This document shows positions 12,687-24,358 of a DNA stretch of 64,000 nucleotides, piece by piece. This DNA comes from Eutreptiella sp. 'Long Island Sound 2002' (lineage: Eukaryota > Euglenozoa > Euglenophyceae > Eutreptiales > Eutreptiaceae): NCBI GenBank assembly GCA_964036045.1, contig OZ038381.1, positions 114,969,790 through 115,033,789 on the forward strand, in the 5' to 3' direction. The position numbers and the translations under genes are program-made. Numbering within the stretch: position 1 is the stretch's first letter; each line of letters begins with the position of its first letter. Below the pieces are notes generated by a model, which was not told the DNA's origin, did not search any database, and worked only from the letters and a program-made list of their open reading frames with translations.

Positions 12687-13250
12687 TTCGATGGTGTCGC
12701 GGACTTCTTGGTCCTGGGGTGTGGCCTGTCCCCCTCGTTTCCGCCGGGCTGGGGGCGGCGTTCATGTCGCCGATGATGACTGTGGGGGCGAGCATGGCCA
12801 TGGCGGTATGCCTCGGCCAGGGCTTGGAGGAAGGGTTCCGTGGCGTCGCCGAAGGGGACGTGGGCGTTGATGACGTTGAGTTGCCATCCGCCCCCGACGA
12901 CCTCAGAGACACCTAGCCTCCCTGGGACGCTGAGGTGGTGGATGAGGTGGACGTGGATGCCGGTTTGGGCGTATAGGGGGGTCCCCTTGTGCCAGTAGCA
13001 TTTGTACGCTTTCTGGTCCGGGGTATATATGGGGGTGGTTTCTGGGGGGTCGTCGCGTTGTAGGCCTTGTTCCTGGAAGGTGAGGAGGTGGGGAACCCAC
13101 CCCGGCCCCTGTGCCATCGGGAGCTCCTGGAGGGCGGTTGTGGCGTCCTTGGAGTATGTGACGGCCGGGTGGTTGAGGTCGAGGAGGTTGACGGTGGCCT
13201 CCGTGGGGGCGGGCCGGGGCTGTGGAGGCTTGTGCCCTCGGCCCTTGCCC
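12687..13250 (-). pseudogene. LINE A: EEP-type endonuclease domain, two frameshifts
   Basis: Homology is spread over frames. The first part (about 13200-12800) contains TVNLLDLNH, PHLLTFQEQGL (the catalytic Gln-Glu region) and GGGWQLNVINAHVP. After a one-base shift near 12800 the next frame gives TVIIGDMNAAPSP, the GD-x-N motif of EEP nucleases. A second one-base shift near 12717 leads into DQEVRDTIEMLGL and the reverse transcriptase frame. In intact LINEs this domain nicks the target DNA to start target-primed reverse transcription. Both shifts have the same sign, so the domain cannot be made from this copy without correction. Confidence 0.75.
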
Positions 13251-13253
13251 CGT

Positions 13254-16146
13254 CAGGGAGGGGGACTGGGGCTCGGGGACTTTTTGCCGGTTGGTGGGCG
13301 CTTGGGTAGGCGCGGGGGGAGGAGGCCTTGGCTCCACTTTGAGGGGAGCTCCCCAGTGTATTTGGTGCCTCTGTGGGCCTTGTTCTCTTCGGTGCGGTGT
13401 CGGATAAGGTGGGCGCTGGTGAGCTCCAGGGTGTAGCCTTCTGGCTTGTCTGGGGCGCTGCTGCCTTGATCTAGCTCCTTTTGGCGGTGCCAGATCACCC
13501 AGATCTGTGGCCCCCCGTTGTCCCCCGGGTCGCGGAGGCGGTACTGGATCGTGCCCTCACACCAGATCTAGTCGCCTGTGTGGTCGTTGCGGAAGGGCTG
13601 CTGGACCTTCGCGCCCTTTTCGAATCCTGGGTACGCCTCGGGCGGGGGCGGTGCTGGTGGCGGGAGGGAGGATGATGAGGATGCCTGGTCCGGGTGCGGC
13701 GGTGGTAGTGATGGGAGGGAGGATGACGAGGATGCTTGGTCCGGGTGGGGCGGTGGTAATGATGGGAGGGAGGATGACGAGGATGCTTGGTCTGGGCTCG
13801 CCGGGTGGGTCGGGTGGGATTCGGGGGGTCGGGAGGTCGCTGCTTTTCCGGCTTGGTTGGGGGCGGGTGCGCCCCTTTTTCGTCTCGCTCGCTTGGGTGG
13901 GACTGGAGGTAGCGGGGCTGGGGGGGCGTGGGGTTTGAAGAAGGGGTGCGTTCCTTGCTGGCCCGGATCCCTCAGTCGGGGTTCTGCCGGCGTTTGCATT
14001 TTCGCTTTCGCGTGGCTGCGCATGATGTCGGCGAGCTTGCGCACGGTCTCCGGGGGATCTGATGGCCATGGCAGTGCGGCCCGGCTGTCGTCGAAGGGGT
14101 GGTGAAGGTGGTAGTTCCTCATGGCCTTGGCCTGCATGACCCAGGCCTCCGTGGGTTCCGGTGTGTCTGGGCCGGTGGGGGGGCCTTGAGCACAGTAGAG
14201 TGCTGTGTGGAGGGCTTCCCAGGGGGCGCCTCCGCGGCCTGTAAGTGTGGTGGCCTGGAGGAGTCGGTGCCGGCCCCGTGGGGGGTCTTCCGGGTCTATT
14301 TCCGAGGTATAGGCCTGGGCCTCCATGAGCACTCCGTGTGCCCAGTGCAGGACCTACCATTGGGTGTCCGCTTTGAGGATGTGGATTGCGGGTTGTTGGG
14401 GGGGCGTGTCGGGGGTGTCCCACGATGCAATGGCTAGTTCTATCCTGGAGGGGTGGAGGTGTGGGGTGGCCCTGCGGCTTAGGAGTTGATCGATGTGGAA
14501 GGGGGTGACTGGATCTTTCGGGCCCTGCAGTGGTGGGGACATCGCTGGGATGGTTGTGGGGTCCCAGTGGCGTTCGTGGGCGGCGAGGGTGTACAGGGCG
14601 GCGGTGATGATGTGGTGGGCTTGCCCCTCCAGGACGATGTGGCGCTGCGTGCCGAAGTCCTTTGGTAGGTGGGCTGCGGGGTGGACGGTGATGTGGGCTA
14701 GGGCGCGTTGGTGGGCCTTTTTTCCCCTGTCTGGCGCCTGTGTCCGTTTGTCCCCCGGGATGTGCTGGTGTTGGTGTTTTGGTGGGGGCGGTCCCAGGGC
14801 GAGAGATTCTACACCGTGGAGGGGGATGGCGTGTTCCCTGGACCTGTTGGGCAGGATGTATATGCCCGGGTCTCCCGGTACGGTGCCAAGGTACATGTTG
14901 CCCATGATGGTGGGGGCCGGCAGCGGTTGGCGCAGGGGTGAGGTGCATGGGGTGGAGCAGGGCGGGTCACGGTGCTCACGCCGGGGGTGGTTGATGCCGT
15001 ACGGGGTGATGTGTACGGCGAAGGGTCTGACGGCGCGCTGGACTGTGTGGGGTTGGATGTTGATGAGGCGCGCCACCGCCCGTGTGTGGGAGCGCCCTTC
15101 GCTGATCCACACGGCGTCTGCCCGCGACGCCGCTGGGTTCAGGCAGTCTGTGGTGATGCCTGTGACCGTGCGGTTGTGGGTGGCATCTGACACTCTGGGG
15201 GGGGGGGGCGCTGATGCGGGGAATGGTGTGGTCGTCGTGGAGGGTGCGGGCCTTGCGCCTCGCATCGTGTCGGTGCTGCACGGGGGTGTGCATACCTGTG
15301 TGTTTGGGCTTCTTGTTGGGGCGGTCTGCTGTGTGGAAGGGGGTGGGCCAGGAGGGGGCGTGGTGGAGGGTGGGGTGTGGGAGGTCCCCCCGTGTTGCCC
15401 ATGTGTACAGGGTGGTCGCGGCGGCCCCCTCTGCCTGTATGGTGTATCGCTCATCGTGTCGGCGACGGGTGACGAGGACGTTGGGGGCCGTCAGCTCATA
15501 CACCTGTGTGGTGTGGGGGAGGTGGCGGGTGATGGTGATCTTGGCGGCGTCATTCTTGCGGTTGTTGGTGTGGGGGATGATGTAGTGGGTCGCCCAGTCC
15601 TCCTGGGGGGTGTGTTCCGTCGGGTCTAGCTTGAGTGGGGGGTGGAGCGGCTTCGGTGTTTGGGGGCTTGTCTTGGGCCTTTGCGTGGGGCGCCACTTTG
15701 GTTTTGACCAGGTATTGTGGGCCCCAGGTTTCCGGGGCCCCTACCTGTGTGGCTGCCGCTGCTGCGGCTTGGAGGAGGGCGGTTGTGTTGGTGTCTAGAG
15801 GGGGGGGGGCCGGTTGGGGGGTGAGGGTGTCGTGGTCTTGGTATGCCCACCAAATGGTGTAGCCTCGTCGGGTGTTGCGGTGCGGGGTTTGGGTCTGGGC
15901 TTGCTGGATGGATAGGGCGGTCTTGATGTCCTCCGCTGCTTGTGGGTTTATGGGTGTGGCGTACGCCCATACTCCCGGGGTGTGTATGCCGTGTGGTGCT
16001 TGGCCTACTCCTCGTATCAGGTGTAGGCTGTGGTGGGTGCGCGTGAGCCCTAGGTGTTCTTGGAGGAGGTCCCCCCGGATGTCCACCCACCGTTGTTGCC
16101 AGGTGTGTGTGTGGTTGTTCAGGGCGGGGTAGGTGATGACGATGGC
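13254..16146 (-). pseudogene. LINE A: central Gag-like/linker region
   Basis: Proline- and histidine-rich coding sequence without a domain I can name. Reading down from 16146, one frame contains LLQEHLGLTRTHHSLHL and YTIWWAYQDHDTL. It shifts near 15640 to a frame with EDWATHYIIPHTNNRKND and NVLVTRRRHDERYTIQAEG, and shifts again in the 12-G run at 15197-15208. The third frame carries on through ARLINIQPHTVQRAVRPF, VTPFHIDQLLSRRATPH and WVMQAKAMRNYHLHHPF down to TYSKDATTALQELP of the endonuclease, interrupted by TAG at 14354, TAG at 13568 and TGA at 13253. The first ORF and the endonuclease/RT are therefore in one register over this stretch, as in a single polyprotein, and I see no clear separate start for a second ORF. 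Confidence 0.6.
13656..13800 (-). repeat. 51-bp coding tandem repeat in LINE A (17-residue unit, three copies)
   Basis: On the minus strand the repeat encodes HPDQASSSSSLPSLPPP three times. The unit is 51 bp, a multiple of three, so the frame is kept. This contrasts with all the non-coding arrays in the window and supports real past coding here. Confidence 0.8.
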
Positions 16147-17430
16147 TTACCATGGGGTGGGGCCTGGATGTACCGTCATAGGTGCCGACGATGCTTGCGG
16201 GGGTATGTGGACGGCGTGCGCGGGGGCTGCTGTTACGGGGTCTCCCTTCGTGGGTGTGATTGTGGCATCGCCTTGGACGATGAGGAGGAGCTGGTGGCGG
16301 CCCGTCGGTAGTGCCCAGGTGGTGGTGGGCTCGGTGATCGAGTGGAGGTGGATGGCCTGGAGCCGAGGTGTGATTTCGTCCCATTGGAGTGTGCCGTTGT
16401 GGACCGCCCATTCCCGTGGCAGGTCTCGAAACCCGTTTCGGTCCGGGGTGGTGCGGTGTTGTGGGGGGAGCTCCATTGTGGTGATGGGGTGGGTGAGGGG
16501 CTCTGTGCGGGGTTTTTCTTGTGTGGTTGGTGGTGATGGTGCCTGGGGCATCTCTTCGTCCAGTTGTTGTGGGGCTTTCACCTCCTGGAGTTCCGCGCTG
16601 ATGGTGGCGAAGACATCCGGGAGGATGGGGGAGGCGGGGGGGTGGGGTGCGGGATCGTTGCAGGTGATGTGGTATTGCTCCGGGTTCTCGGGGCTTTGCT
16701 GTACGGTGATGGCGGCAGTGGCGTCGTCTTCAGGTGTCCATCGGTGTGGATTGTGGTCGAGGGGGTGGAGGGTGATGGTGTGGCGGTGTTTCCAGCTGTG
16801 GAACGCTAGGAGGGCGTGGAGGCCGTGTCTAGTGTCCCCGGGCGGGCGGGGGTAGATTTCGGCTGCTGCTTCCAGGAAGGCGTCCGTGGTGCCTTTCCAG
16901 GTGTCTTCCCACAGAAGGTCTTCCTCTGTGCCCCACTCGTTGTCGTTCCTTTTCTCCTGCTTCCACCCCTGGAGGGTCGCGTTCCTCAAGGAGGTCTCGT
17001 TGGATGGACTGGTAGTACTGCTCGGCGTCAATGGGGGCTAGGGTGCTGGCCAGTGTGGCGTAGATGTCCTTTGGGGGGGGGGGCGGTGGGGGCGTGGCGG
17101 CGCGGTCGGGGTCGGGCTCCTCTCGCTGGTGTTCCGCGTTCTGGTCTGCGGTGGACGCGGGGGATATGGATCGTGGTGGCATGGGGTGGTCGGGCTCCTG
17201 CGGTTCCGTGGGTTGCTGGTGGGCTTGTGGGCGCGGGGCCGTGGCTGCCAGTAGGTGTCGGATGGCCGGGAGGGAGTCGTAGTCGTCGTCCCAGCAGTGG
17301 GCTGCAGCGCACGTCCTGTCGGGGGAAGCGGGGGGGCGTGTTGCGGAGCGGTGTACGATAGGGTGGGCGACGCGTGCGGGTGGTGGCGTGCTCTCTCTGC
17401 CGTTCCGTTCCCCGCGAGCCCTGACCCTTG
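16147..17430 (-). pseudogene. LINE A: N-terminal Gag-like region
   Basis: Reading downward from about 17400 in one frame: a segment with HCWDDDYDSLPAIRHLL, then MPPRSISPAS at 17182, a run of seven prolines, and YATLASTLAPIDAEQYY. Near 16980 the coding signal moves one frame to NATLQGWKQEKRND, ALLAFHSWKHRHT and LPREWAVHNGTLQWDEI, ending at the in-frame TAA at 16147 (before it, HPGPTPW). I do not recognise a domain. Composition, position upstream of the endonuclease, and continuity with the central region make a nucleic-acid-binding first-ORF product the likely role. The true start may be the Met at 17182 or upstream of it. Confidence 0.55.
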
Positions 17431-17439
17431 GGGAATGGT

Positions 17440-20400
17440 GGTGATGTTGGTGGTGAGGGTCGGGTGGGTGCCCGAGTGGATGATTGTGCCGCTGGCGGTG
17501 TTGTTGGCGAGGGTGGTATGGGCGTTAGCGTAGATGAGGTTGCTGTTGGGCTATGGTTGATGGTGGTTAGTTGGTGGGTCAGCTGTTGTCGCTGTCGTCG
17601 TCGCCGGTGGTGTTGGTGCCTCTGATGTCGTGGACACTGATGGCGAGGGTGATGGTTGGTGAGCAGGGCGAGGGTGACGTATGGGGCGTATGTGGTGTCG
17701 CCCGTGCTGTCGATGTTGAGGTTGTTGTTTCTGGCCGTTGGGGCGTAACGTTTGTGGGCCGGACGTGGCGGTGGTGGCGAGGGTGCTGTAGATGACAGGT
17801 GGTGTGGCCCACGCCGCCTCCGGTGGTGGAGGTGTGATAGGTGCCGTGGTGGCTTTGGCGACGTTGGGGTGCCGGGGGTGGTGTATTGGTTGTTGTTGGT
17901 GGAGCTGTTCTTGGTTTTTGGGTAGTCCCCGTCCGGCGGTGGTGGTGTTGGTGGTGTTGGTGTTCGTTGAGGCCGTTGGCGACGCTAGGGGTTCCTGGCC
18001 TCGCGCGGGGTGGTGGTGGCGCTGGTGAGTGTAGGCGGTGCCATGGGCGGCGGTGCCATTGACGGCCCGGCCGGGTGTGCTGGCAGTGATGCTGACGGTG
18101 TGGGTGCGGTGGCGGCAGTGTTGTGGTCGTTAGTTCATCGAGGTTTGTGTCTTTCCGGGTGTCGGTGACACTGATGGTGGGTCGCCGTAGGCGCTGCTGG
18201 TGGGTGTGGGTCCGGGTGTGGGAGGTTTTTGGGTTGTTTCGGGCGCTATGGGCTGGCTTTCCTGCTGGTGTTGATCATCGTCTTCTGGCGAAGGGTGGTG
18301 TCGCCGGTGGGGTGTCCGCTGGTGCTGCTGCAGGTTTTGGGTGTAGGTGTGGTTTAGGGTGCAGCCCTGGTGGGTGGCGCCCATGGTGGGTCGCGTGTCT
18401 GGTGGGTGGCAGCGGTAGTGGGGGTGTCGGTTGTTGGTGAGGCTGCTGTCGTCGGTATTTTGGTTGGTGCTGGTGATGGTGTCGCTGGTTGTGCAGATGG
18501 TGGAGGGTGGGTAGGGGGACCCGGACCCTGGTGGTTTGTGAGGGTGTCGTGGCTTTCGGTCGACGGTGCTGCTTTCGGTGGTGTTCTTGAGAGTTGGCCG
18601 GGAGTGTTGTCGGCAATGCTCTGGTTGTTGACTGTTCGGCTGGTGCCGTTTGTGCGGGCTGTGTGGTTGTTGCGTCAGGGGTCGGTGGCGTTGGTGACGG
18701 TGGTGTGTTCCGGGTTGGTGCCGGTGGTGGCGGTCCGATGGTGAGGGTGCCGGGGATACTGGGTGGCTCCGCGTTGTTGGGTTTTCTCCTCGCCATTCCT
18801 GGCGGAGGGTGCTGCTGGTGTCGCTGGTGGTGAGGGTGTCGGATGTGGTGGTGTTGCTGTGGTGTTTTGTGCTGCTTGGGTGGTGGGGACCCCTGGTTGA
18901 TGTTGACGATGCTCCAGGTGATGTTGATGCGGTGGGTGTGATGGTGTGTGGTGTTGCTGTTTCTACCCGTGACTGGGGGCCTGGTGGGTGGCGCTGGTGG
19001 CGTTTGTTCGCCAGCCGTGCTGGCGTCCTTGGTGTTGCCATCGGTGGGGGCGCCTTAGGTGTTACTCTGTGCCGGGGTCGTGGTGGTGGTTGTAGGGGTG
19101 TTGTAGGTGACGGTACCTCGGCTCGTTGTTGGTGGGGTTGGTGGTGGTGTTGATATTGCCATGGGTGTTGGCAGTGTTGGTGTTGCCGACGGTGAGGGTG
19201 CCACGGTGGTGGTTGGCGTGTCTCGTGGTGGTCTGATGGCGTGGGTGTTGTTGGTGTTTGGTGCTGGGCGCCGCCTGCGTTCTGGTGGTCGGCGGTTCCG
19301 GGCGTGCCACTCGTGGCCCGCGTTTGGCTGGCTTGTGGTCCTGGTGGTGTCCGTTGTCTCTGGTGTTTGGATTTCTCCTTCGGCTGTCCTTGGGTCTGTA
19401 GTGGCAGGTGTTGCTTCGGTTGTGGTCGAGGGTGTCGATGCTGCGGGTGGGTGGCGGTGTCGCCGTGCTGCCGCTGTCAGTGCTGGTGGTGTTGGTGTCC
19501 GTGAGGGTGCTGCCGGGGGAGCTGTGAGTGTTGGCGTTGTAGGGTGTTGTAGGTGATGCCCTGGTGGTGTTCTGATGGTGGAGGCGGGACGCCGCCACTC
19601 CTGGCGGAGGTTCCCGTGGGCTTCGCTGGCCGGTGTGTTGGCCCTGGCCCCGTTGGTGTCGTTGTTGCCGATGGTGTCGTAGCGGGTGGTGTCGCCGTGG
19701 CGGCTGTCGTTGACGCTCCGGGTTGCTGTTGGTGAGGTCGCACTGTCGGTGGTGCCGTCAGTGATGCCCCTGGTGAGGTTGTTGCGGGCGTTGCTATGGT
19801 TTACGGCGTCTCTGATGTTGTTGATGCTGCTGGTGGTTGGTGTGGGTCTGTCTGTGGGTTGTCAGTGGCCCGTTGCTCGGGGTTGGGCGTTGGCTGGTTC
19901 CTGTGGCTCTGTCTCGGAGGGTGTGCAGTAAGAGGCGTGGGCTGCTGGTGATGCTGTTGGTGAGGGTGGTGCCGCCGGTGGTGTGGTTGCCGCTGCTGAC
20001 TGCTTGGTGGATGGCGCCCTGTGGTTGGTTTGGTGGCGGGGTTGTTGTTGTTGATGGTTCTGGGCGTGTGTCTTCGCCTCCTCTGGCCGGGGTTGGTGGT
20101 TTGTTGGCTCACCGGCTGTGGTGGCTTTGGTTTCTTCTGGTGGCAGAGGTTGCTGGTGGCGACGCTGATGGTTGGGTGATGCTGGCGATGGTGTGTTTGA
20201 TGCTGTTGGCTTGGGTGGTGTAGGCGTTTCAACCGGTTTTGGTCGGTGTGTAGGTATCGTAGGCGATGGTGAGGACGACAGTGCCGCCGGTGATGGTGAT
20301 GGTGAGGGTGTTCTGTTGGCTTGATTGTTAGTGGTGTTGGCGTTTCCGATGGTGTGGATGCTGTTGGTCTAGGTTCTGGGTGCGGGTCGGTGGATGGCGC

Positions 20401-22350
20401 GGTTGTAACGCCTTGGGTGTAACATGGTTGTTGGGTGGTTTCTTGTGTTGGTTCCTTGTTGGCGAGGGTGTCTCAGGCGTCGTGCAGGGTGCCAGTCTTG
20501 CTGGTGTTGCCGACGGCGTCTCCGTTAATTCCGGGTGTTTCCGCTGGTGAGGGTGTTGTGGCGTTTGGTTTGGGTGTTGGTGGCGGTGCCGGTGTGGGTG
20601 TCGCAGTTACTCGTCCTGGGTTTGGGCGTGGTTGGTTGGGTGTTGCTGGGTGTGGGCGCTCGCCACTCCTGGCTGAGGGCTCGGTGGCGTTCGTTCGTCA
20701 GCCGTGCTGGCGTCCTTGGTGACGCGGATGGTGGGGGTGCCCTAGGTGTTACTTGGTGCCGGGGTCGTGGAGGTGGTGGTAGGGGTGTTGTAGGTGACGG
20801 CACCTCGGCCCGTCGTTGGTGGGGTTGGTGGTGGTGTGGATAGTGCCGTGGGTGTTGGCGGCGTTGGTGTTGCCGGTGGTGAGGGTGCGATAGGTGATAC
20901 GTGGTGGTAGGCGTGTCTCGTGGTGGTCTGTTGGCGTGGGTGTTGTTGGTGTTGGTGCTGGGCGCGGCCTGCGTTTGGGTGGTTGCCGGTTCCAGGCGTG
21001 CCACTCGTGGCTGGTGGTTGGTCGGTTTGTGGTCCTGGTGGGGTGGTGCCGGTTGTTTCCGGTGTTGGGGAGGTTGGTGCTGTGGCTGGTTGGCGATGGC
21101 GCTGTGTTGCCGCTGTCGGTGGTGCTGGTGACGGTGTTGGCGAGGGCGCCGCTGGCGGACCTGTGGGTGATGTCGAAGGCGAGGGCGCTGCAGGTGATGC
21201 CCTGGTGGATGGTGGTGTTGTGACGGTGGGGGTGGGACCTCGCCACTCCTGGCGGAGGTTCCCATGGGCGTCGCTCGCCAGCGTGTTAGCCCCCTTAGTG
21301 TCGTTGATGTCGATGCTGTTGTACCAGGTGGTGTCGCCGTGGCGGCAGCCGTTGACGCTCTGGGTTGTTGTTGCTGAGGTCGCACTGTCCGTGGCGGTGT
21401 CGCTGATGCCGGTGGTGAGGTCGTTGCGGGCGTTGCTATGGTTTACGGCGTCTCTGATGTTGCTGATGCTGCTGGTGGTTGGTGTGGGTCTGTGTGTGGG
21501 TGGTCAGTGGCCTGTGTTCGGGGGTGGGCGGTGGCTGGTTTCTGTGGCTCTGTCTGGGAGGGTGTGCAGTAGGTGGTGTGGGCTGCTGGTGATGCTGTTG
21601 GTGAAGGTGGTGCAGGCGATGCCCCGGGTGGTGTCGTGGGTGAGGGTGGTGTTGGTGGCGCCGGTGGTGTGGGTGCCGCTGGTGACTGCGTGGTGGATGG
21701 CGCCCTGTGGTTGCTTTGGTGGCGAGGGTGTTGTTGTTGATGGTTCTGGGCGTCCGCCCTCGCCTTCCCTGGCCGGGGCTTGGTGGTTTGTTGGCTTACC
21801 GCCTGTGGTGGCTTTGGTTTCCTCTGGTGGCGGATATTGCCCGTGGCGACGCTGATGGTGGCGTGATGCCGGCGATGGTGTGTTTGATGCCGTTGGCTTG
21901 GGTGATGTAGGTGCTGTAACCGGTGTTGGTGTGCGTAGGTTTCGTAGGCGATGGTGTCGGCGGTGATGGTGTTGGTGAGGGTGTTGTGCTGGCTTGATTG
22001 TTGGTGGTGTTGGAGTTTCCGATGGTGTGGATGTTGGTGGCGGTGGTTCTGGGTGCGGACCGGTGGGGTCGCGGGTGCGGTCGTTGGTCAGTGTTGCATG
22101 GCTTTTTGTGTTGGTTTGTTGTTGGTGAGGGTGTCCTAGGTGTTGTGCTGGGTGCTGGGGTCGCTGGTGTTGCCGACGGTGTCTCCGTTGTTTCCGGGTG
22201 TTTCCGCTGGTGAGGGTGTTGTGGCGTCCGGTTTGGGTGTTGGTGGCGGTGCTGGTGTGGGTGTCGTAGTGGCTGGTCCTGGGTTTGGGCGTGGTTGGTT
22301 GGGTGTTGCTGGGTGTGGCCGCTCGCCACTCCTGGCTGAGGGCTCGGTGG
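17440..22350. repeat. GT-rich low-complexity region with a ~1.66-kb tandem duplication
   Basis: The plus strand is dominated by GGTGTTGG/GTTGCCGATGG-type words. Two long copies lie about 1.64-1.69 kb apart: roughly 19010-20690 and 20690-22350. Matched landmarks are TGGCGTCCTT at 19021 and 20708, CGTGCCACTCGTGGC at 19303 and 20997, TTACGGCG at 19801 and 21443, and CGCCACTCCTGGCTGAGG at 20661 and 22323. The motif CGCCActCCTGGCnGAG also recurs near 18786, 19593, 21241 and 23762. ORFs here encode only Thr/Asn/His/Pro or Val/Gly strings, change frame between copies and have no domains, so I do not call genes. Confidence 0.7.
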
Positions 22351-23822
22351 GTCCACCTTTGTGTCCTAGCGGTGTTTCTGGCGGCCCTGCAGCTCCCCTG
22401 GCCGGGGGTTGCTGGGTTCTTGTTCTTTGGATTTGCGTGTGTTGCGTTTGTGGTGCGGGCAGTGCTTGCGCTTTGGTGTGTGGTGTGCGTTTGTGGGGCT
22501 CGTGTCGGTGGCGGTTGTGGTGGTGTGTGTTGTGTGCATGCACGGGCGTGTGTGCGGTGTGTTGCCGGTGCGTCTGTGTGGCTGTCCTCGCCTTTCTGGG
22601 CTTCGTTTGGCGGCTCTGTGTGGGTGTGGGGGCTGTGTGTCGTGGCCCCTCTTCCGTCTCGGCTGTGTGGTTCCCCGCCCCCCCTCTCTGGGGTGTGTTG
22701 GTGGTGTGTCCCCCCGCCGCCCCCTTTGCGTGCCCTCCTCCCTCTGTATCTTTTCCGCGTTGCTTGGGGCGTCGTTCCCCTGGTGCCGTGCCCGGGCCTT
22801 CCTGGCTGTGGTCGGTGGGGGGGGGTCCTTGCCGTCGGCCCGGGTCCCTTCCCCTGGTGTTTCCCCTTGGGGGGGCCGATGCTTGCACTCCCCGTCAGGG
22901 TGTATCTCTGTTGTACGGGCCGTCCATTTGTACCCGCTCGGTAAAAATGGACCTGCTCCGTAGCCAGGTACTCCAGCCGTTCCCCACACCGGGGTCGGTA
23001 CACTGTGGGTCGCAGGGGAGTCCTTGCGGGATAGGCGTGTCTCTTGCCTGCCCCGATGGACGGTGTGCCCTACCCACAGCCCCTCGCTGGGCCCGAACCG
23101 CAGTACGTGCTGTGGGGAGTGCTCTTGATCAGGCCCATTGATCAGCCCCCCAGGCCGGTGCCACCGCGGGCCGCTTACCAACAGTCCCGGGCGTATCCCA
23201 CCTTATTGCGTGTGCTCAGGTGGGGCCGATACAGTCACCGGGGGGGGGGCCAAACCCCTGAGGTTGGGTCCCTCGCCTGCGTCTCCGGTGGGCCCTTTTC
23301 GTCTTGTCCCCCTCTTTCGCTGTGTGGTTAGCGGTGGTGGGTTTCCCGTCTCTCCCGGGTGGGGTGGTGGTGGTTTCCTGGACGTGTTGCTTGTGTGCGT
23401 GTCCCCACCTCCACTGGTTGTGGTTCGCCGTCGGTGTGTGTGTTTGTGGCGCGGTGCGTGCGCGCCTGGTGTCTGTGTTGGTGTGTGTGTCGTGCGCTCG
23501 TGGCGGCGTAGGTGTGGGTGTGCCTTCCGTGTTTGTTGGTGTGTGTGTGTGCGTGTGTGGGTGTGTGGCTGGGGCCGGCTCGGGCTTGCTGCTGGTGTGG
23601 GTGTGGGTGTGGTCGGTGTGTGCCGTGGTGGTTTGTCCCTCGTTGGCTGGGGTCCGCTGGCGGCGGTGGTGTGTGGTGTGTGGTGTGTGGTTTGTGGTGT
23701 GTGGTGTGCAGCGTTGGTGTGTCGGTGGGGTTGTGGCTGGTGTGTGGTGTGGTTGGTCTCTCGCCACTCCTGGCGGAGCTTCCTGTGTGCTACTCCCTGC
23801 CATTCCTGGCTGGGTTTTGCTG
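22351..23822. other. GC-rich intergenic DNA, no gene recognised
   Basis: This stretch contains GTGTGT-rich parts (about 22440-22560, 23420-23760), G runs and the end of the recurring CGCCACTCCTGGC motif. ORFs in several frames overlap without domains. I see no RNA gene. Confidence 0.5.
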
Positions 23823-24358
23823 GGAAATCCCAGAACATCTTAGTTGCAATTTCGCGGGGCGCAACACCACCAGTCGCTGGCATGGGTTCGCGGACTCGGG
23901 GGCTGTTTCGCAAGTGGCGCATCCCTGGATGGGACTACTGTTTCTTTCGCTGCGCTCTCTGCCAGAAACTGGCAGTGGCCAGCCGATTAGTGGCTATGAC
24001 ACGCTGCTCTAAATGTGTGTTTGACGGCCACGACGAGACTCATGCTCACGTGTTTTGGGGAATGCTGATTCGGACAGTTCGGGCACGAAGCTGTCAGGCA
24101 TACCTTTGGTCCCCCCCAGGACCCACAAGGCACTTCCATCGATTTGAGCTATAGTTTCTTGCAGAAGCAAGAGGTGGCGCTTACAACTGCGCAGGGCATT
24201 CTTACCTGGTCTGGAATGTCTGTTGCTTGGTCCCAGCCATGTCACGCCGCTTTGGGGAAACAGACCGTCTCCTTGCACACCATGGTCGCTCAGTGGGTGT
24301 CTAAGCTGGAGTTCTGGCACCAGTCGACCAACCTGTGAGTGCATCCATCATCTATATC
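23823..24358 (+). pseudogene. Internal fragment of LINE B (zinc-knuckle region between RT and RNase H)
   Basis: It aligns base for base with LINE B 33663-34199 (start GGAAATCCCAGAAC), roughly 93% identical by eye. It encodes WGLFRKWRIPGWDY-like sequence and the CSKC...H...C knuckle region. It is truncated at both ends: the left flank is GC-rich DNA and the right flank passes directly into the CCACAGA array. An extra T at about 24055 (GTGTTTTGGGG versus GTGTTTGGGG) shifts the frame. At about 23960 it has a TGC (Cys) where LINE B has a TGA stop, so it preserves an ancestral state there. Confidence 0.85.

Larger units (their letters stand above)
10968..17430 (-). mobile_element. LINE A: decayed non-LTR retrotransposon, 3' part cut off by the LARD insertion
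   Basis: Minus-strand coding signal runs from about 17430 down to 10968. It comprises a long proline-rich Gag-like region, an endonuclease/exonuclease/phosphatase (EEP) domain and a reverse transcriptase. The frame is broken by at least five frameshifts (near 16980, 15640, 15200, 12800 and 12717) and four in-frame stops (TAA 16147, TAG 14354, TAG 13568, TGA 13253). At least two frameshifts fall in G runs (6 G near 15636, 12 G at 15197-15208), so assembly error in homopolymers may add to true decay. The 3' end, including anything after the reverse transcriptase core, is displaced to the left of the window by the LARD insertion. The 5' end merges into GT-rich DNA, so its boundary is approximate. 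Confidence 0.8.

Noticed and set aside
21504-23003. 499-codon minus-strand frame
   Set aside because: Thr/Pro/His/Asn-rich, lies over GT-rich duplicated DNA, changes frame between the duplicated blocks and has no domain.
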